DNA of 64,000 nt from Trichomonas vaginalis G3 (lineage: Eukaryota > Parabasalia > Trichomonadida > Trichomonadidae). The position numbers and the translations under genes were made by a program. Under the pieces are notes generated by a model that had not been told where the DNA came from, did not search any database, and saw nothing but the letters and a program-made list of their open reading frames with translations. Numbering within the stretch: the stretch's first letter is position 1; every line of letters starts with the position of its first letter. Shown piece after piece: positions 54,098-64,000 of the stretch. The stretch lies in the NCBI RefSeq assembly GCF_026262505.1, contig NC_067208.1, positions 12,595,962 to 12,659,961 of the forward strand. The letters run 5' to 3'.

Positions 54098-54404
54098 TTA
54101 TTTTACCTCCTTTCTTTTTCACTTTTGTTTTGGTTTTTTTTTTATCTTCTTTTTCTTAATTTTTGCTCTGTTGTGTTTGTCTTTTTGTTCTTTTCTTTTT
54201 GCTTGTCGCATATTTGACTTCTTCGTTGCTGTCTTGGGGTTATTTTTTTCTACAATATGTATTGTCTCCACCCACTTTTTTTTTGCTTTTTCATTTTATT
54301 TCTTTTTTTCTTTTATATGGTGTTGTAGGTTATTACATTTTTTTTTTTTTTTTTTTTTTTCAAATAATTTCTATTGCGTGATATGTTGTTTTTTTGCTTT
54401 TCGA
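54098..54404. other. T-rich low-complexity stretch, probable artefact
   Basis: 307 bp, mostly T with scattered TTGTC, TTCTT and TGCTT words. It matches no part of the unit. It links the exact end of a unit-length clean stretch to an error-rich copy that starts elsewhere in the unit. Likely a low-quality read segment; no gene. Confidence 0.7.
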
Positions 54405-54577
54405 AAATTCTCTTGCAGGTTTCTGTTTTAAGTAGTAAAATTATGGAGTACAATGAGTTCAATCTCTGCTCTCATTTAGAATATGTAGGTCACCAGATTC
54501 AATGTGACGATGCATTATTCCATATAGAAAAAGTTGAATAGTAGAATAAACTGAAATTGGAAAACGTATATAAATAA
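54405..54577 (+). pseudogene. GT61 3' remnant (copy 4)
   Basis: Matches the last 55-60 codons of GT61, broken. Confidence 0.6.
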
Positions 54578-55304
54578 TAAAGGAATATTAAAATAATTAT
54601 TGAAATAATCTATTTAAAAGTCGATTTTATATTCAATTTTTGAATACATAATATCAAAATTCGACTCGTAAATCCAATAAGTGGACAATTGAAAATCTTT
54701 AAAATAGACGCATTATTCATATGGCGCAATGAATCAAAAAAAAATTCAAAATGTTAAAGCATATTTTGAATATTACTTACTTAAGCAAATCTCATAACAA
54801 TTCTATAAGTTAATCGATATACCAATTAGAATAAAGAAAATGGAGGTTGAAGTTCTGTTTGTAAGCTGTCAATGTACATTGATAAAAAAAAATTAAACAA
54901 ATTAATGAGTAATAGCAAGCATTAATCCGCATTACTTCTAACTTTTTAAACAAATTTGATGGAAGTTCTTAAGAACGACGGATATATCTTGTTTGGCCAA
55001 TTGTACAATCTACTTTATATTCGATTAAATATAAAAACATAATCTACATACAAAATATAGTAATGCAATAATCTCCGGGGAACATGCTCTCAATTTGTAT
55101 AGTTTACGAAATTTCTCAAAATACAAATTAGGATATCTTCCGAGAATTTGCAAAACTTTTTAAAAAGTCTATAAATTCATTTACAAAAAATATAACAATA
55201 TGTATATTCGCTCAATATTAGGATCAGGTAAGTGGGGCTCACAGCTGCGTTGCGCCCTCTAGCCCAGATCGATTAGTATATAATAGTATGTTATTCGGAA
55301 AATG
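54578..55304. other. Noncoding palindrome stretch, error-rich (copy 4)
   Basis: Degraded version of 16822-17537; parts of the palindrome (about 55070-55150) and the GC-rich hairpin (about 55235-55266) are visible. Confidence 0.55.
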
Positions 55305-56193
55305 TTAGTTCTCTGGTTGATAATTCGAGGACCTCTTGATAGAGTTGTATTTCCTTCCTCCTCTCTTCCTCCTCCATTGCTTCTGGGAAGAAAGCCTTCT
55401 CTGTCGTCGAAAGATTATATAATGTAATTGAGACACATATATCTTTCTTGAGTCGCTCCTGACAAAGAAACCTTAGTCAGAATACAGAAGGACTTCTGGC
55501 GTGGAAAAGCGGATGCTCCTGGAACGAATTGGGCCAATTAGAGACTTCTTTTTCCGAAATGTTTCAGGAGTTTCATGGAACGACAGTAAACAACCTCTCC
55601 ATTGCGAGGTCTGTTTGTTGTTCGAAAGGTAAAGACAATGATATGAATGTGCTGCGTTGAATTCGAGAAAAGTCGAATTCAAATTGTGTTGTCGTAAATA
55701 TTCAAAACCATTTGTACGGTGTTCCCGAACTCGTAACGTATCATCTTCGTCATATCCGTAACTAAAGACTTGGAATCGGCAATTCTCTGTCGAATGACCG
55801 TGGACTGTAACGAGGAAGGATTTGACGAAACTTGGTATAAAGTTCTCAACATTATAAGCTAAAGTTTGGAAAAACTGACGCTAAGGACATCGCTAAGCTC
55901 AATTGGACTGGAATTGTCTTAGTAAAGTTCAATTGAACTAGGAATATGCTGTTCAAAAACTGTCACAAGAACTGAGTATTTGTATTTAGCGTCTGTGTTG
56001 TGTGTTTCTTCGGCGTCTTTGAGATATTTAGAGCAAATTGTGTTTGGAAGAAAAGTTTCATTTAATTCGCCTGTTTAGACTTTTTGGGTGTTATTCTGAA
56101 CCGCTTGTGCCAGTTCTTGAAGGTTGTGGAGCTTTGGCTTTGGTTAGCGGTTGAGATGTTAAGTTTGAATGTGGTTAACAGCGTGGCTTCCAT
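55305..56193 (-). pseudogene. 299-aa orphan remnant (copy 4)
   Basis: Matches 17538-18437, with many breaks. Confidence 0.6.
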
Positions 56194-56658
56194 TAAGAAA
56201 AATGAAACTGACCAAAAAAAAGACAGATATTTAAATATTGAGATAAAACCGTTTTCGTCACGTAACCCCTCTATTTTTTATTTATTTAATAGTTACCGGT
56301 AGAAAAACGGTTTATCTCAAATATTGAATGAACTATAAACGTTTTTGTTTCATATATATACTTTTTTGTCCAACGGTAAAACTTTACACAACGGTTTTTG
56401 AGAGTCGTCGCCGTTGACTTTTTTGTAGAGCACTCAAAATAGTATGTAACTTTGTCCGGACAAGTAAGGTCTATCGTCGCTACAGGAAAGTTACAAGCAT
56501 TCCAAGAAAGTATACTTGAGAAGCCTTTCCCATTATAGAATGAGATAGCGCGGTTATTTTACAAAACTGACAACACTTGACCGAGTAGTTTTTTGTGCTG
56601 AACAAAAAAGTGTCATATAAACATCTGTCAAAAAACCGCTTTTTTAACTTCACTTAAA
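56194..56658. promoter_or_regulatory. Divergent control region (copy 4)
   Basis: Copy of 18438-18909; the inverted repeat (about 56230-56325) and AACGGT boxes are recognisable. Confidence 0.55.
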
Positions 56659-59600
56659 ATGCCACGTAAGCTACGTAAGAATATACGTAAGAGGAAGGAG
56701 GCATGAAACATCCAATAGTAAAACTGACACCACAACAACAGTTGCAACAACAAATGATGAATGACCCCACTATGTTGCAACAAATGTCAAGCAACCCTAT
56801 GCTTTTAAACCGAGTTATTGGTGCACAGAGTGGAGGTTAAGAGCGGCACTTTTAGCGAAAATGGCAGGCTATGGTGGAGCTGCAGACGGAACAGCTTAAA
56901 CCCTCAAAGTCAAATGAATTTGAGTTCACTCAAAATCAAATAACAGATGTCAAAAAGTCAAACATAGACATACAGAAACAAATAAGTGAAAACGAAAAGA
57001 AACTAGAATATGACAGACAACAAAGAAACTAATGAGTTAAACGTAGAGAAAAAGAAGAAAGAAGAACAACTGAAAGAACTAAGTACAGAGGAATATGCGA
57101 AAAAAGTGTCAGAAAAGCAGCAGAAGTAGCAAAAATGGAACAAGATGTTATAAATTTGAAAAACCATACTACTCAATATAAAGTACTGAAAGATGAAGAG
57201 ATAAAACAAAAAGCCTGAAGACATATATGGATAGCGATGAGTATAAAAAAGAAGTTGAAGCAAATGTAAAGGCAGAAAAACTTTTACAGTTGCAAAACCA
57301 AACCGTACAGTATGAAAACTTAGCACAAGAAAGTAAAAATAACGACGCAGCCATGCAAAAGGCAATGAAAGCGCAGAATATATAAAAGCTAATAATGACT
57401 GGTTAGATGCCCAAGCCAACGCAAAGCAGCCCAACTTATAGGGTCAATAAGGACAAAAATACAAGCGGATGAAGACAGTTCAAATGAAGCTTTAATGAAT
57501 GCTGACTTTAAGAAGCCTTCGAAGCTCTTCATAGTAAGGTGAAACTAGTGAACGACTTCTCATCTGGAAAGAAACTGAAGTCTAAAGTTTCGACAAAGAG
57601 TTAAGAGAAGTAGCACAAAATATGACGAAAATAACAGATGCAGCAACGAGACAGGCAGTTCAAAGTGCCTATGACGCCGTTAGAGCAACTGTTGTGGAAA
57701 GTCAAGAAAAAGAGTTACAACAGACCAAAACAGACCTAGTAAATGCTTTCTTAAAAACGAAAAGTCAGGTAGGACATTATGCTGCAGATGGAACATATGT
57801 GCCAGCTGGTGGAACTTTATTATACCACCAAACCCTCCAAGAGAAGCACCTGCACCAGGACTACCTAAAACATTTACATCGTCACATGGAACACAGACAC
57901 AGCATGCACCAAAACCAACACAACAACCAAAACAGTTCAAAACCAGCACAAACAACAACCAAAACCAACAGTTCAAAAACCTGCACACAACCAACAGTCA
58001 AAATCACAAAACTGCACCACAACCAAAACAGACAACAACACTAACCGCACAGCAACCAACAGTTCAAACCCTGCACAACAACAACCACAAACAGAGCAAG
58101 GACATAAAAGAAGTAGAGAAAAGGAAACCAAGAATTCTTAAAAATGCTTAAGGAAGTTATGGTTACCCAGATACTCTTGACTTTAGTGACAGATATAAAG
58201 AAGCTATTAGAAAGTTCAAGGAAGGAAATACTGACCCGAACCTATTTAGCTTTATGGTTAGCACAAATGGATATAATTCAAACCTGGAAAATACAAGCTC
58301 GCTAAGGATATGATTTAATAGCATATCATCCAAATGACATGAATGAATTTACTCCGAGATATTTGTGTCAGAGCTAAATGATAATAAACTCTCTTCATGA
58401 AACGCGTAAAAAATAGAGACGGAACGAAAGAAGAAAGGTTTATGAGTCCGGATGACTTAGAATAGGGAACTTGTTAAAAACGGTCTCGGAATATATGAAA
58501 TGCCAGCAGATGAGGTACAAGAAACTCCACAGGAAGAAGTTCAGATACAACCAGACATGGAAGAAATAGTTCAGCAACAACAGCTAGAAGAGCCTGAAGG
58601 AAACGAACAAGTCCTCCTTTGGAAACTAACTTCACAGAACTAGATGAAGATTTGGAACAGCCGAAAAATCTTGACCCTCAACAAGAGTATGAGGGAATAT
58701 GGAATCTTTCCAAGAGTCTAAGAAAAAATTCGGCTGACATAGTAGAAGAATATCGAAAAATGTTCGCCGACATACAAAAGACTCCAACATCAGATGAAAA
58801 TATTCAGCATAGAATGGAAGTACTGAAAGAAAATGTACGCAAATACAATAATCCTTTTTACTTCGACCATATAACGTTCAATCTTGGCTGAACTCGGTGA
58901 AAATAAAAGGTTAAATTTCAACAAAACATATAGAAATGAAACATTGTTTAAAGTTCATTCAGAACCTAACCAATATGGAAACAAACCTACTTTTGTTTCT
59001 GCAGACTATGGAACTACAATGAGATGGGGTCATAAAGCTAATCCGGATAGGTGGTTCATAAACTTACAACCAATTCCAAGAAGTTGTAGACGCAATGGAA
59101 GTGAATGGTGAACCAGATATAGCTGGTATTTTCAGCGCGGCTTTAATGCCATTGAAAGATATGAAAGATGCAGATATTTTGGACCAGTATGAAATGAACA
59201 TGGCTGAGGAAATATAACACCTGACGTTCTAGAACATTTATCTCAAAGAACTACACAGAACCATAGAGATGGTATATTTGGTGAAGAGTTTAGAAAGAAA
59301 GTTAGGGAGAGAGAAGGAAGAGAACCTATTGTACATGACCTTGCAAACGAAAGTTGCAAAAATGTCATAAAAACTTACTTTGCAGACAATGAAGAGAAGG
59401 ATGAATATTTAAGAAAACTCAAATGGACAGTACCAAATGAAATGTTAGTATTGAAAAACATGTTCCTTGACAAAAAAAACCAACTACAGAAATAAATGAC
59501 GCAAGACTGAAACTTGGGTAAAAGCTTTCCCATTCACAAAAGATATTATTGTACATGGAAAGAAAACCAGAATGGCTACAAAAACATATATTTGGAAACG

Positions 59601-59995
59601 AGCTTATTCCATATGGACAAGCTCTTTTTGAAGAGCTTGAACCGGAAACTCAGGAAAGAGTCATGCAAACAATAGCGAAGACTCAAATACAAACTATGAC
59701 AAAATCTTTCTAGGATATAGGTTACCTGAGATGGGCGACCAGAGCCCAAAGGCAAAAAGGACATGGGAAATTTACAACATACTAGGTGAACATGAGGCAA
59801 AGATGCACAACTTGAAGCAGAGGGCAAGTTACCAAAAGCGACACCAAAGAAGAAGAGAAAGTAGAACAAAGTGAAAGTAGTGAAGAAGTAACTTCATCTA
59901 GTGAAAGTAGTGCAATGAAGGAAAGAAAGTAAGAGTAAAAACTCAGTCAGGAGAAAGTAAAGCTTGGTCCGAGTGGGTCTTATTATGACATATAA
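56659..59995 (+). pseudogene. Large virion protein remnant (copy 4)
   Basis: Matches 18910-22287 throughout, with many breaks; the Gln/Pro repeat part is the most altered. Confidence 0.6.
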
Positions 59996-60027
59996 ATCCA
60001 ACTATTCTATATTTTTACCCATATGAA

Positions 60028-61634
60028 ATGTACGCCGCTCAGAATATAACGCCAACAGTTTTGGATGCCATGAACGGAAATGTTTCCGAATGGTATAACG
60101 AATGCGACAATGCCATTAGAAGGTCAGAAATAGTTCCTGGAACTTACGAATATACAACTGCTGTTTCTTATGGAAACGTAGGTGAGTTTGGAGAAGGTTC
60201 TTCAACAACAGTAGATATTGCTTGCGACAGGTTTCATATTATTTCTATTGACAACTCATTCTTATACGTGGAACAAGACATTGAAATAAAACCTTCTCCA
60301 AGTTGTCTGACAAGAAAGGTTGCAATGGAATTTTCTATGTCGGATACCAATATGCTCCAGAAGTTTTCATGGGATATAAGATATATTCTAACTCTGACTT
60401 AGTTCAAACAGTAACATGGGCAAACTATGAATGGTTCGCTTGAGAAACTCAGTACAACCACAAGCTAGAGAACAAACAGACCAGTATGCAAACTATTGAG
60501 AAAATAAGAAGACTTGACCCTAACGTTCCAGGAGTTTATGTTAACCTTTCTGGTTCAGATGAGAACTGCTGCCACTAAAGTAAAACTGAAACTTAGAGTT
60601 CCTTTGTCATCTTTCCTCATCTTCAGGTTTTTAAGATACTTGCCAAACTGGGCAGGAAAAATTTCTATCGAACTTACTCCAAGCAAAAATAACTTAGTCA
60701 TTGCACCAACACAAGACCCATTCACTATTACAGACGTAAAGGGAACAAATCAAACGTCATTCGCCGATTTTGCAAAGACAAAGTTGACTTAGACTTTGGT
60801 TTCTCAAACTTCAACAATGAAGTAAACTATTATTTCAATGCTGCTGAGAACTGCTTGGGACCCAGTTAAGTTCACATGCGAAAAATTTGAATGCAAGAGA
60901 ATAGAAAGCAGACTTGCAGTCTATATGTTGGACCCAGATATTTCAAATGCTTTAGCTGCCAAATATATTGCAGTTCCACTTATGTTCCCTATACACCAAA
61001 TATCTGTCAAAGACTTTGCAGGTGAAGTTGGAAACCAAATCGGAGCCCAGGTGCAAGAACAGATATTGCTTTAACAACTGCAATGAAACATGCAGATACT
61101 ATGTTTGTACTGTTCAGACGAACTATAAATGACTATTCTTGTTTCTACAACCCTGGTATTAAATATCATATAAACATAGATGGCAAATATTATCCAAGAG
61201 AAGAATATTCTACAGTTGAGGATATGAGGTCATACAACTTGACATTAGATGCTATGAACTTTAACAACAACTTCACAAACAACATTAACCCTGAAATGCA
61301 AAGTTCTATTATGCCATATGTGAAAGTATGGACTCATACAGGAGGTCAAAAAACTCAATATACAAATGGAGACCGTTCAAACTTTTGGCTTGGCATTCCA
61401 TTTGCTGACTCAGAAGACTTTATGGGTGGTATTTCAACTGTTGGTACAGTTCAAATACAATATACTGGTGACAGAGACGGTCCAGATGAATTGAGAGCAA
61501 AGAAGTTTACAAAACCAATAGCACTTTTCACGGAAGATGCTCTTTTGAAGATTCGTTCGATGAAACCTGCTGGGGCTCCTCAGATTGGCATAACGACAGC
61601 TTCCATCGAGCAGATTTTGGCAGCAGGTCAGTAA
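60028..61634 (+). pseudogene. Major capsid protein remnant (copy 4)
   Basis: Matches 22318-23928, with several breaks; the last 180 codons are continuous. A few silent or mild substitutions relative to units 1-3 are visible. Confidence 0.65.
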
Positions 61635-61948
61635 GTTGTTCTTGAACTGACTTCTCTCCGTCAAATATTGACAGTACGCCAGTTTTGACATAATATTGTA
61701 TTAATAAACTTCCTTTAGAATATCTGTAAGTTTTGAAGTTATATTTTGTCTGCTTCAAGAACTTTCACCATTTCATGTTATACCAACTTTCTTTGCTTTA
61801 TGAAAATATTTTGGTTCAGCAAAGACTGCTATTCTATAACATTTTCCATTGTTGTGTTAAAGAACTATTCTGTCAATGTATTTGTATTGTTTGTGAGTAT
61901 AAACTTTGTTCTGCTTCAATTCGAATAGAGATATCCGAATACGTCCAT
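61528..61948 (-). pseudogene. 139-aa orphan remnant (copy 4)
   Basis: Matches 23822-24241, broken. Confidence 0.55.
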
Positions 61949-61965
61949 CTTTTATTCTAAGTAAA

Positions 61966-62541
61966 ATGTCATTTCCGAAAAATAGAAGCGTAAGTGTTTC
62001 AAAAGGTTTAATGGCGGTGGCAGATGTGAAGTTAAATTCACCAACTCAAACAAACAGTCAAAGTGTTTTGTCAATGTCAAAGACAGAGATGTTGAAGTGG
62101 GGAAACCATACGAAGACGAAGATGGTATAACAATTGTTCCTGTAAAAGACCAAACATATCCTGAAGTTAGCAGAGACTTAAGTTCTGTTGCAGATATTCG
62201 AAACGACTACCAACAACTGAAAGACAAACTTCAAACTCAGGAGAAGATTTGTCAAGCTTAAGTATAATGTTAAACTTGGTCGAACACAACCCTGTAAAAG
62301 TGAACTCATATTGTCATTGCACCTCATGAAGTTTTGAAAGAACTATTGAAACTTTTGACAGAGGCAGACGATATAAACATCAAAGAAATAGAACCCGACA
62401 TTGTTGCTGTGGTGTTTCATATAATGTCATTGACAAGATATACGTTATGAAAGGAGGTGAAACGTTGAACTTAAAATAAGTTTCCCAGACGTTATAAAAA
62501 TATTTGACGACCACAACATTTCATTAAAATTTATTTGCTAA
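61966..62541 (+). pseudogene. 192-aa orphan remnant (copy 4)
   Basis: Matches 52855-53433, broken. Confidence 0.55.
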
Positions 62542-62545
62542 GTAA

Positions 62546-62580
62546 ATGGCAGAAGACATAATGGTTTATACTATTACGAC
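62546..62580 (+). CDS. Penton gene, first codons (copy 4)
   Basis: MAEDIMVYTITT-coding start, then the adapter-like hinge. Confidence 0.5.
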
Positions 62581-62620
62581 TCTCTTCCTCCCTTTCCCTT
62601 CCGATGTGTTGGTAAGAATC
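62580..62620. other. Second adapter-like hinge (artefact)
   Basis: About 40 bp reading CTCTCTTCCTCCC...TTCCGATGTGTTGG, a plausible error-laden version of the forward SMRTbell adapter (CT-rich, then TCC repeats, then GTTGTTG). The sequence on its right is the reverse-complement of that on its left. Confidence 0.65.
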
Positions 62621-62657
62621 GTAATAATATAAACCCATTATGTCTGTCTGCCATTAC

Positions 62658-63239
62658 TTAGCAAATAAATTTTAATGAAATGTTGTGTCGTCAAATATTT
62701 TTATAACGTCTGGGAAACCTATATTTAAGTTCAACGTTTCACCTCCTTTCATTAAACGTATATCTTGTCAAATGACATTTATATGAAACACCACAGCAAC
62801 TAATGTCGGTTTCTATTTCTTTGATGTTTATATCGTCTGCCTCTGTCAAAGTTTCAATAGTTCTTTCAAAACTTCATGAGGTGCAATGAACATATGAGTT
62901 CACTCTTTACAGGGTTGTGTTCGGCCAAGCTTTACATTATACTTAAAGCTTGACAAATCTTCTCCTGAGTTTGAAGTTTGTCTTTCAGTTGTTGGTAGTC
63001 GTTTCGAATATCGCAACAGAACTTAAGTCTCTGTTAACTTCAGATATGTTGGTTCTTTTACAGGAAACAATTGTTATACCATCTTCGTCTCGTATGGTTC
63101 CCCACTTCAACATCTCTGTCTTTGACCATTGACAATAACACTTTTGACTGTTTGTTTGAGTTGGTGAATTTAACTTCACATCTGCCACCGCCATTAAACG
63201 CTTTGAACAACTTACGCTTCTATTTTTCGGAAATGACAT
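62658..63239 (-). pseudogene. 192-aa orphan remnant (fold-back)
   Basis: Matches 52855-53433 on the minus strand, broken. MSFPKNRSVS-coding start is clear at 63239. Confidence 0.55.
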
Positions 63240-63258
63240 TTTACTTAGAATAAAAAAG

Positions 63259-63674
63259 ATGGACGTATTCGGATATCTCTATTGAATTGAAGCAGAACAA
63301 AGTTTACCACAAACAATACAATTACATGAAGAATAGTTCTTTACACAAACAATGGAAAATGTTATAGAATAGCAGTCTTTGCTGAACCAAAATATTTTCA
63401 TAAAGCAAAGAAAGTTGGTATAACTGAATGGTGAAAGTTCTTGAAGCAGACAAAAATATAACTTCAAAACTGACGATATTACTAAAAAGGAATTATAATA
63501 CAATATTATGCAAAACGGCGTACTGTCCAATATTGACGGAGAGAAGTCAGTTCAAGAAACAACTTACTGACCTGCTGCCAAAATCTGCCTCGATGGAAGC
63601 TGGTCGTTTTATGCCAATCTGAGGAGCCCCAGCAGTTTCATCGAACGGAATCTTTCAAAAAGAGCATCTTCGTG
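63259..63674 (+). pseudogene. 139-aa orphan remnant (fold-back)
   Basis: Matches 23822-24241, now on the plus strand, broken. Confidence 0.5.
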
Positions 63675-64000
63675 AAAAGTGCTATTGGTTTTGTAAACTT
63701 CTTGCTTCAATTCATTTGACCGTCTCTGTCACCAGTATATTGTATTTGAAACAGTACCAACAGTTGAAATTACCACCATTAAAGTCTTGCTGAGTCAGGC
63801 AAATGGGAATGCCAAGCCAAAAGTTTGAACGGTCTCCATTTGTATATTGAGTTTTTTACCTCCTGTATGAGTCCATACTTTACATATGGCATAATAGACT
63901 TTGCATTTCAGGTTAATGTTGTTGTGAAGTTGTTGTTAAAGTTCATAGCATCTAATGTCAAGTTGTATGACCCTTCATATCCTCAACTGTAGAATAATTC
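63564..64000 (-). pseudogene. Major capsid protein 3' remnant (fold-back)
   Basis: Matches the last 145 or so codons of the capsid gene, broken, cut by the window edge. Confidence 0.6.

Larger units (their letters stand above)
54405..62580 (+). mobile_element. Polinton-like element, error-rich copy 4
   Basis: Starts inside GT61 and runs through the start of the penton gene in normal order. All genes are broken except parts of the capsid gene; dozens of breaks overall, mostly small length changes, denser at its left end. Ends at an adapter-like hinge. Raw-read error explains it better than age. Confidence 0.85.
62621..64000 (-). mobile_element. Polinton-like element, fold-back of copy 4
   Basis: Reverse-complement of the DNA just left of the hinge: penton start, 192-aa gene, 139-aa gene and the 3' part of the capsid gene. 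Error-rich, with many breaks; runs off the window edge. Confidence 0.85.

Noticed and set aside
54163-54431. Phe/Leu-rich membrane-like frames in the T-rich stretch
   Set aside because: Any frame through poly-T reads as Phe; the stretch is a probable artefact.

Overview
The window looks like a long-read (PacBio-type) assembly fragment from an AT-rich protist. A parabasalid such as Trichomonas is my best guess. Reasons: Polinton/Maverick-like elements are abundant in that group, some genes have Inr-like TCAYTT just before the ATG, several stop codons run into TAAA, and the cargo gene is a GT61 glycosyltransferase. I could not confirm the host. Nearly all of the window is repeated copies of one virus-like element with a unit of about 13.43-13.44 kb.

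Order within a unit, read on the + strand of units 1-3: GT61 glycosyltransferase (+), palindrome-rich noncoding stretch, 299-aa orphan protein (-), divergent control region with a 97-bp inverted repeat, large basic/coiled-coil/Gln-Pro-rich putative virion protein (+), 536-aa putative major capsid protein (+), 139-aa orphan (-) overlapping the capsid gene 3' end, 192-aa orphan (+), about 265-aa putative penton/minor capsid protein (+), 411-aa SF3/D5-like helicase (+), small acidic protein (+), 150-aa Lys-rich orphan (-), A32/FtsK-HerA-type packaging ATPase (+). This is a capsid, packaging and helicase module. I see no DNA polymerase B, integrase or protease gene anywhere in the unit.

Layout: 1-6830 is an inverted copy, 6831-7317 an unremoved sequencing adapter swollen by a poly-G tract, and 7318-13921 the same DNA folded back as error-rich sequence. 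A 25-N gap follows (13922-13946). Then come non-element flank (13947-15198), unit 1 (15199-28625) and unit 2 (28626-43779). Unit 2 is interrupted by a 100-N gap whose two sides overlap by 1,611 bp. Unit 3 (43780-54097), T-rich junk (54098-54404), an error-rich copy (54405-62580), a second adapter-like hinge and a short fold-back (to 64000) complete the window. Sequence 40654-54097 is 13,444 bp, one unit length, in permuted order.

Units 1-3 are almost identical, so the amplification is recent or the units come from one circular or concatemeric molecule. The packaging ATPase reading frame runs across the unit border and takes its last codons from the next unit, so that border is probably internal to a circular or concatemeric genome. 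The heavily broken copies look like raw-read error, not ancient decay.
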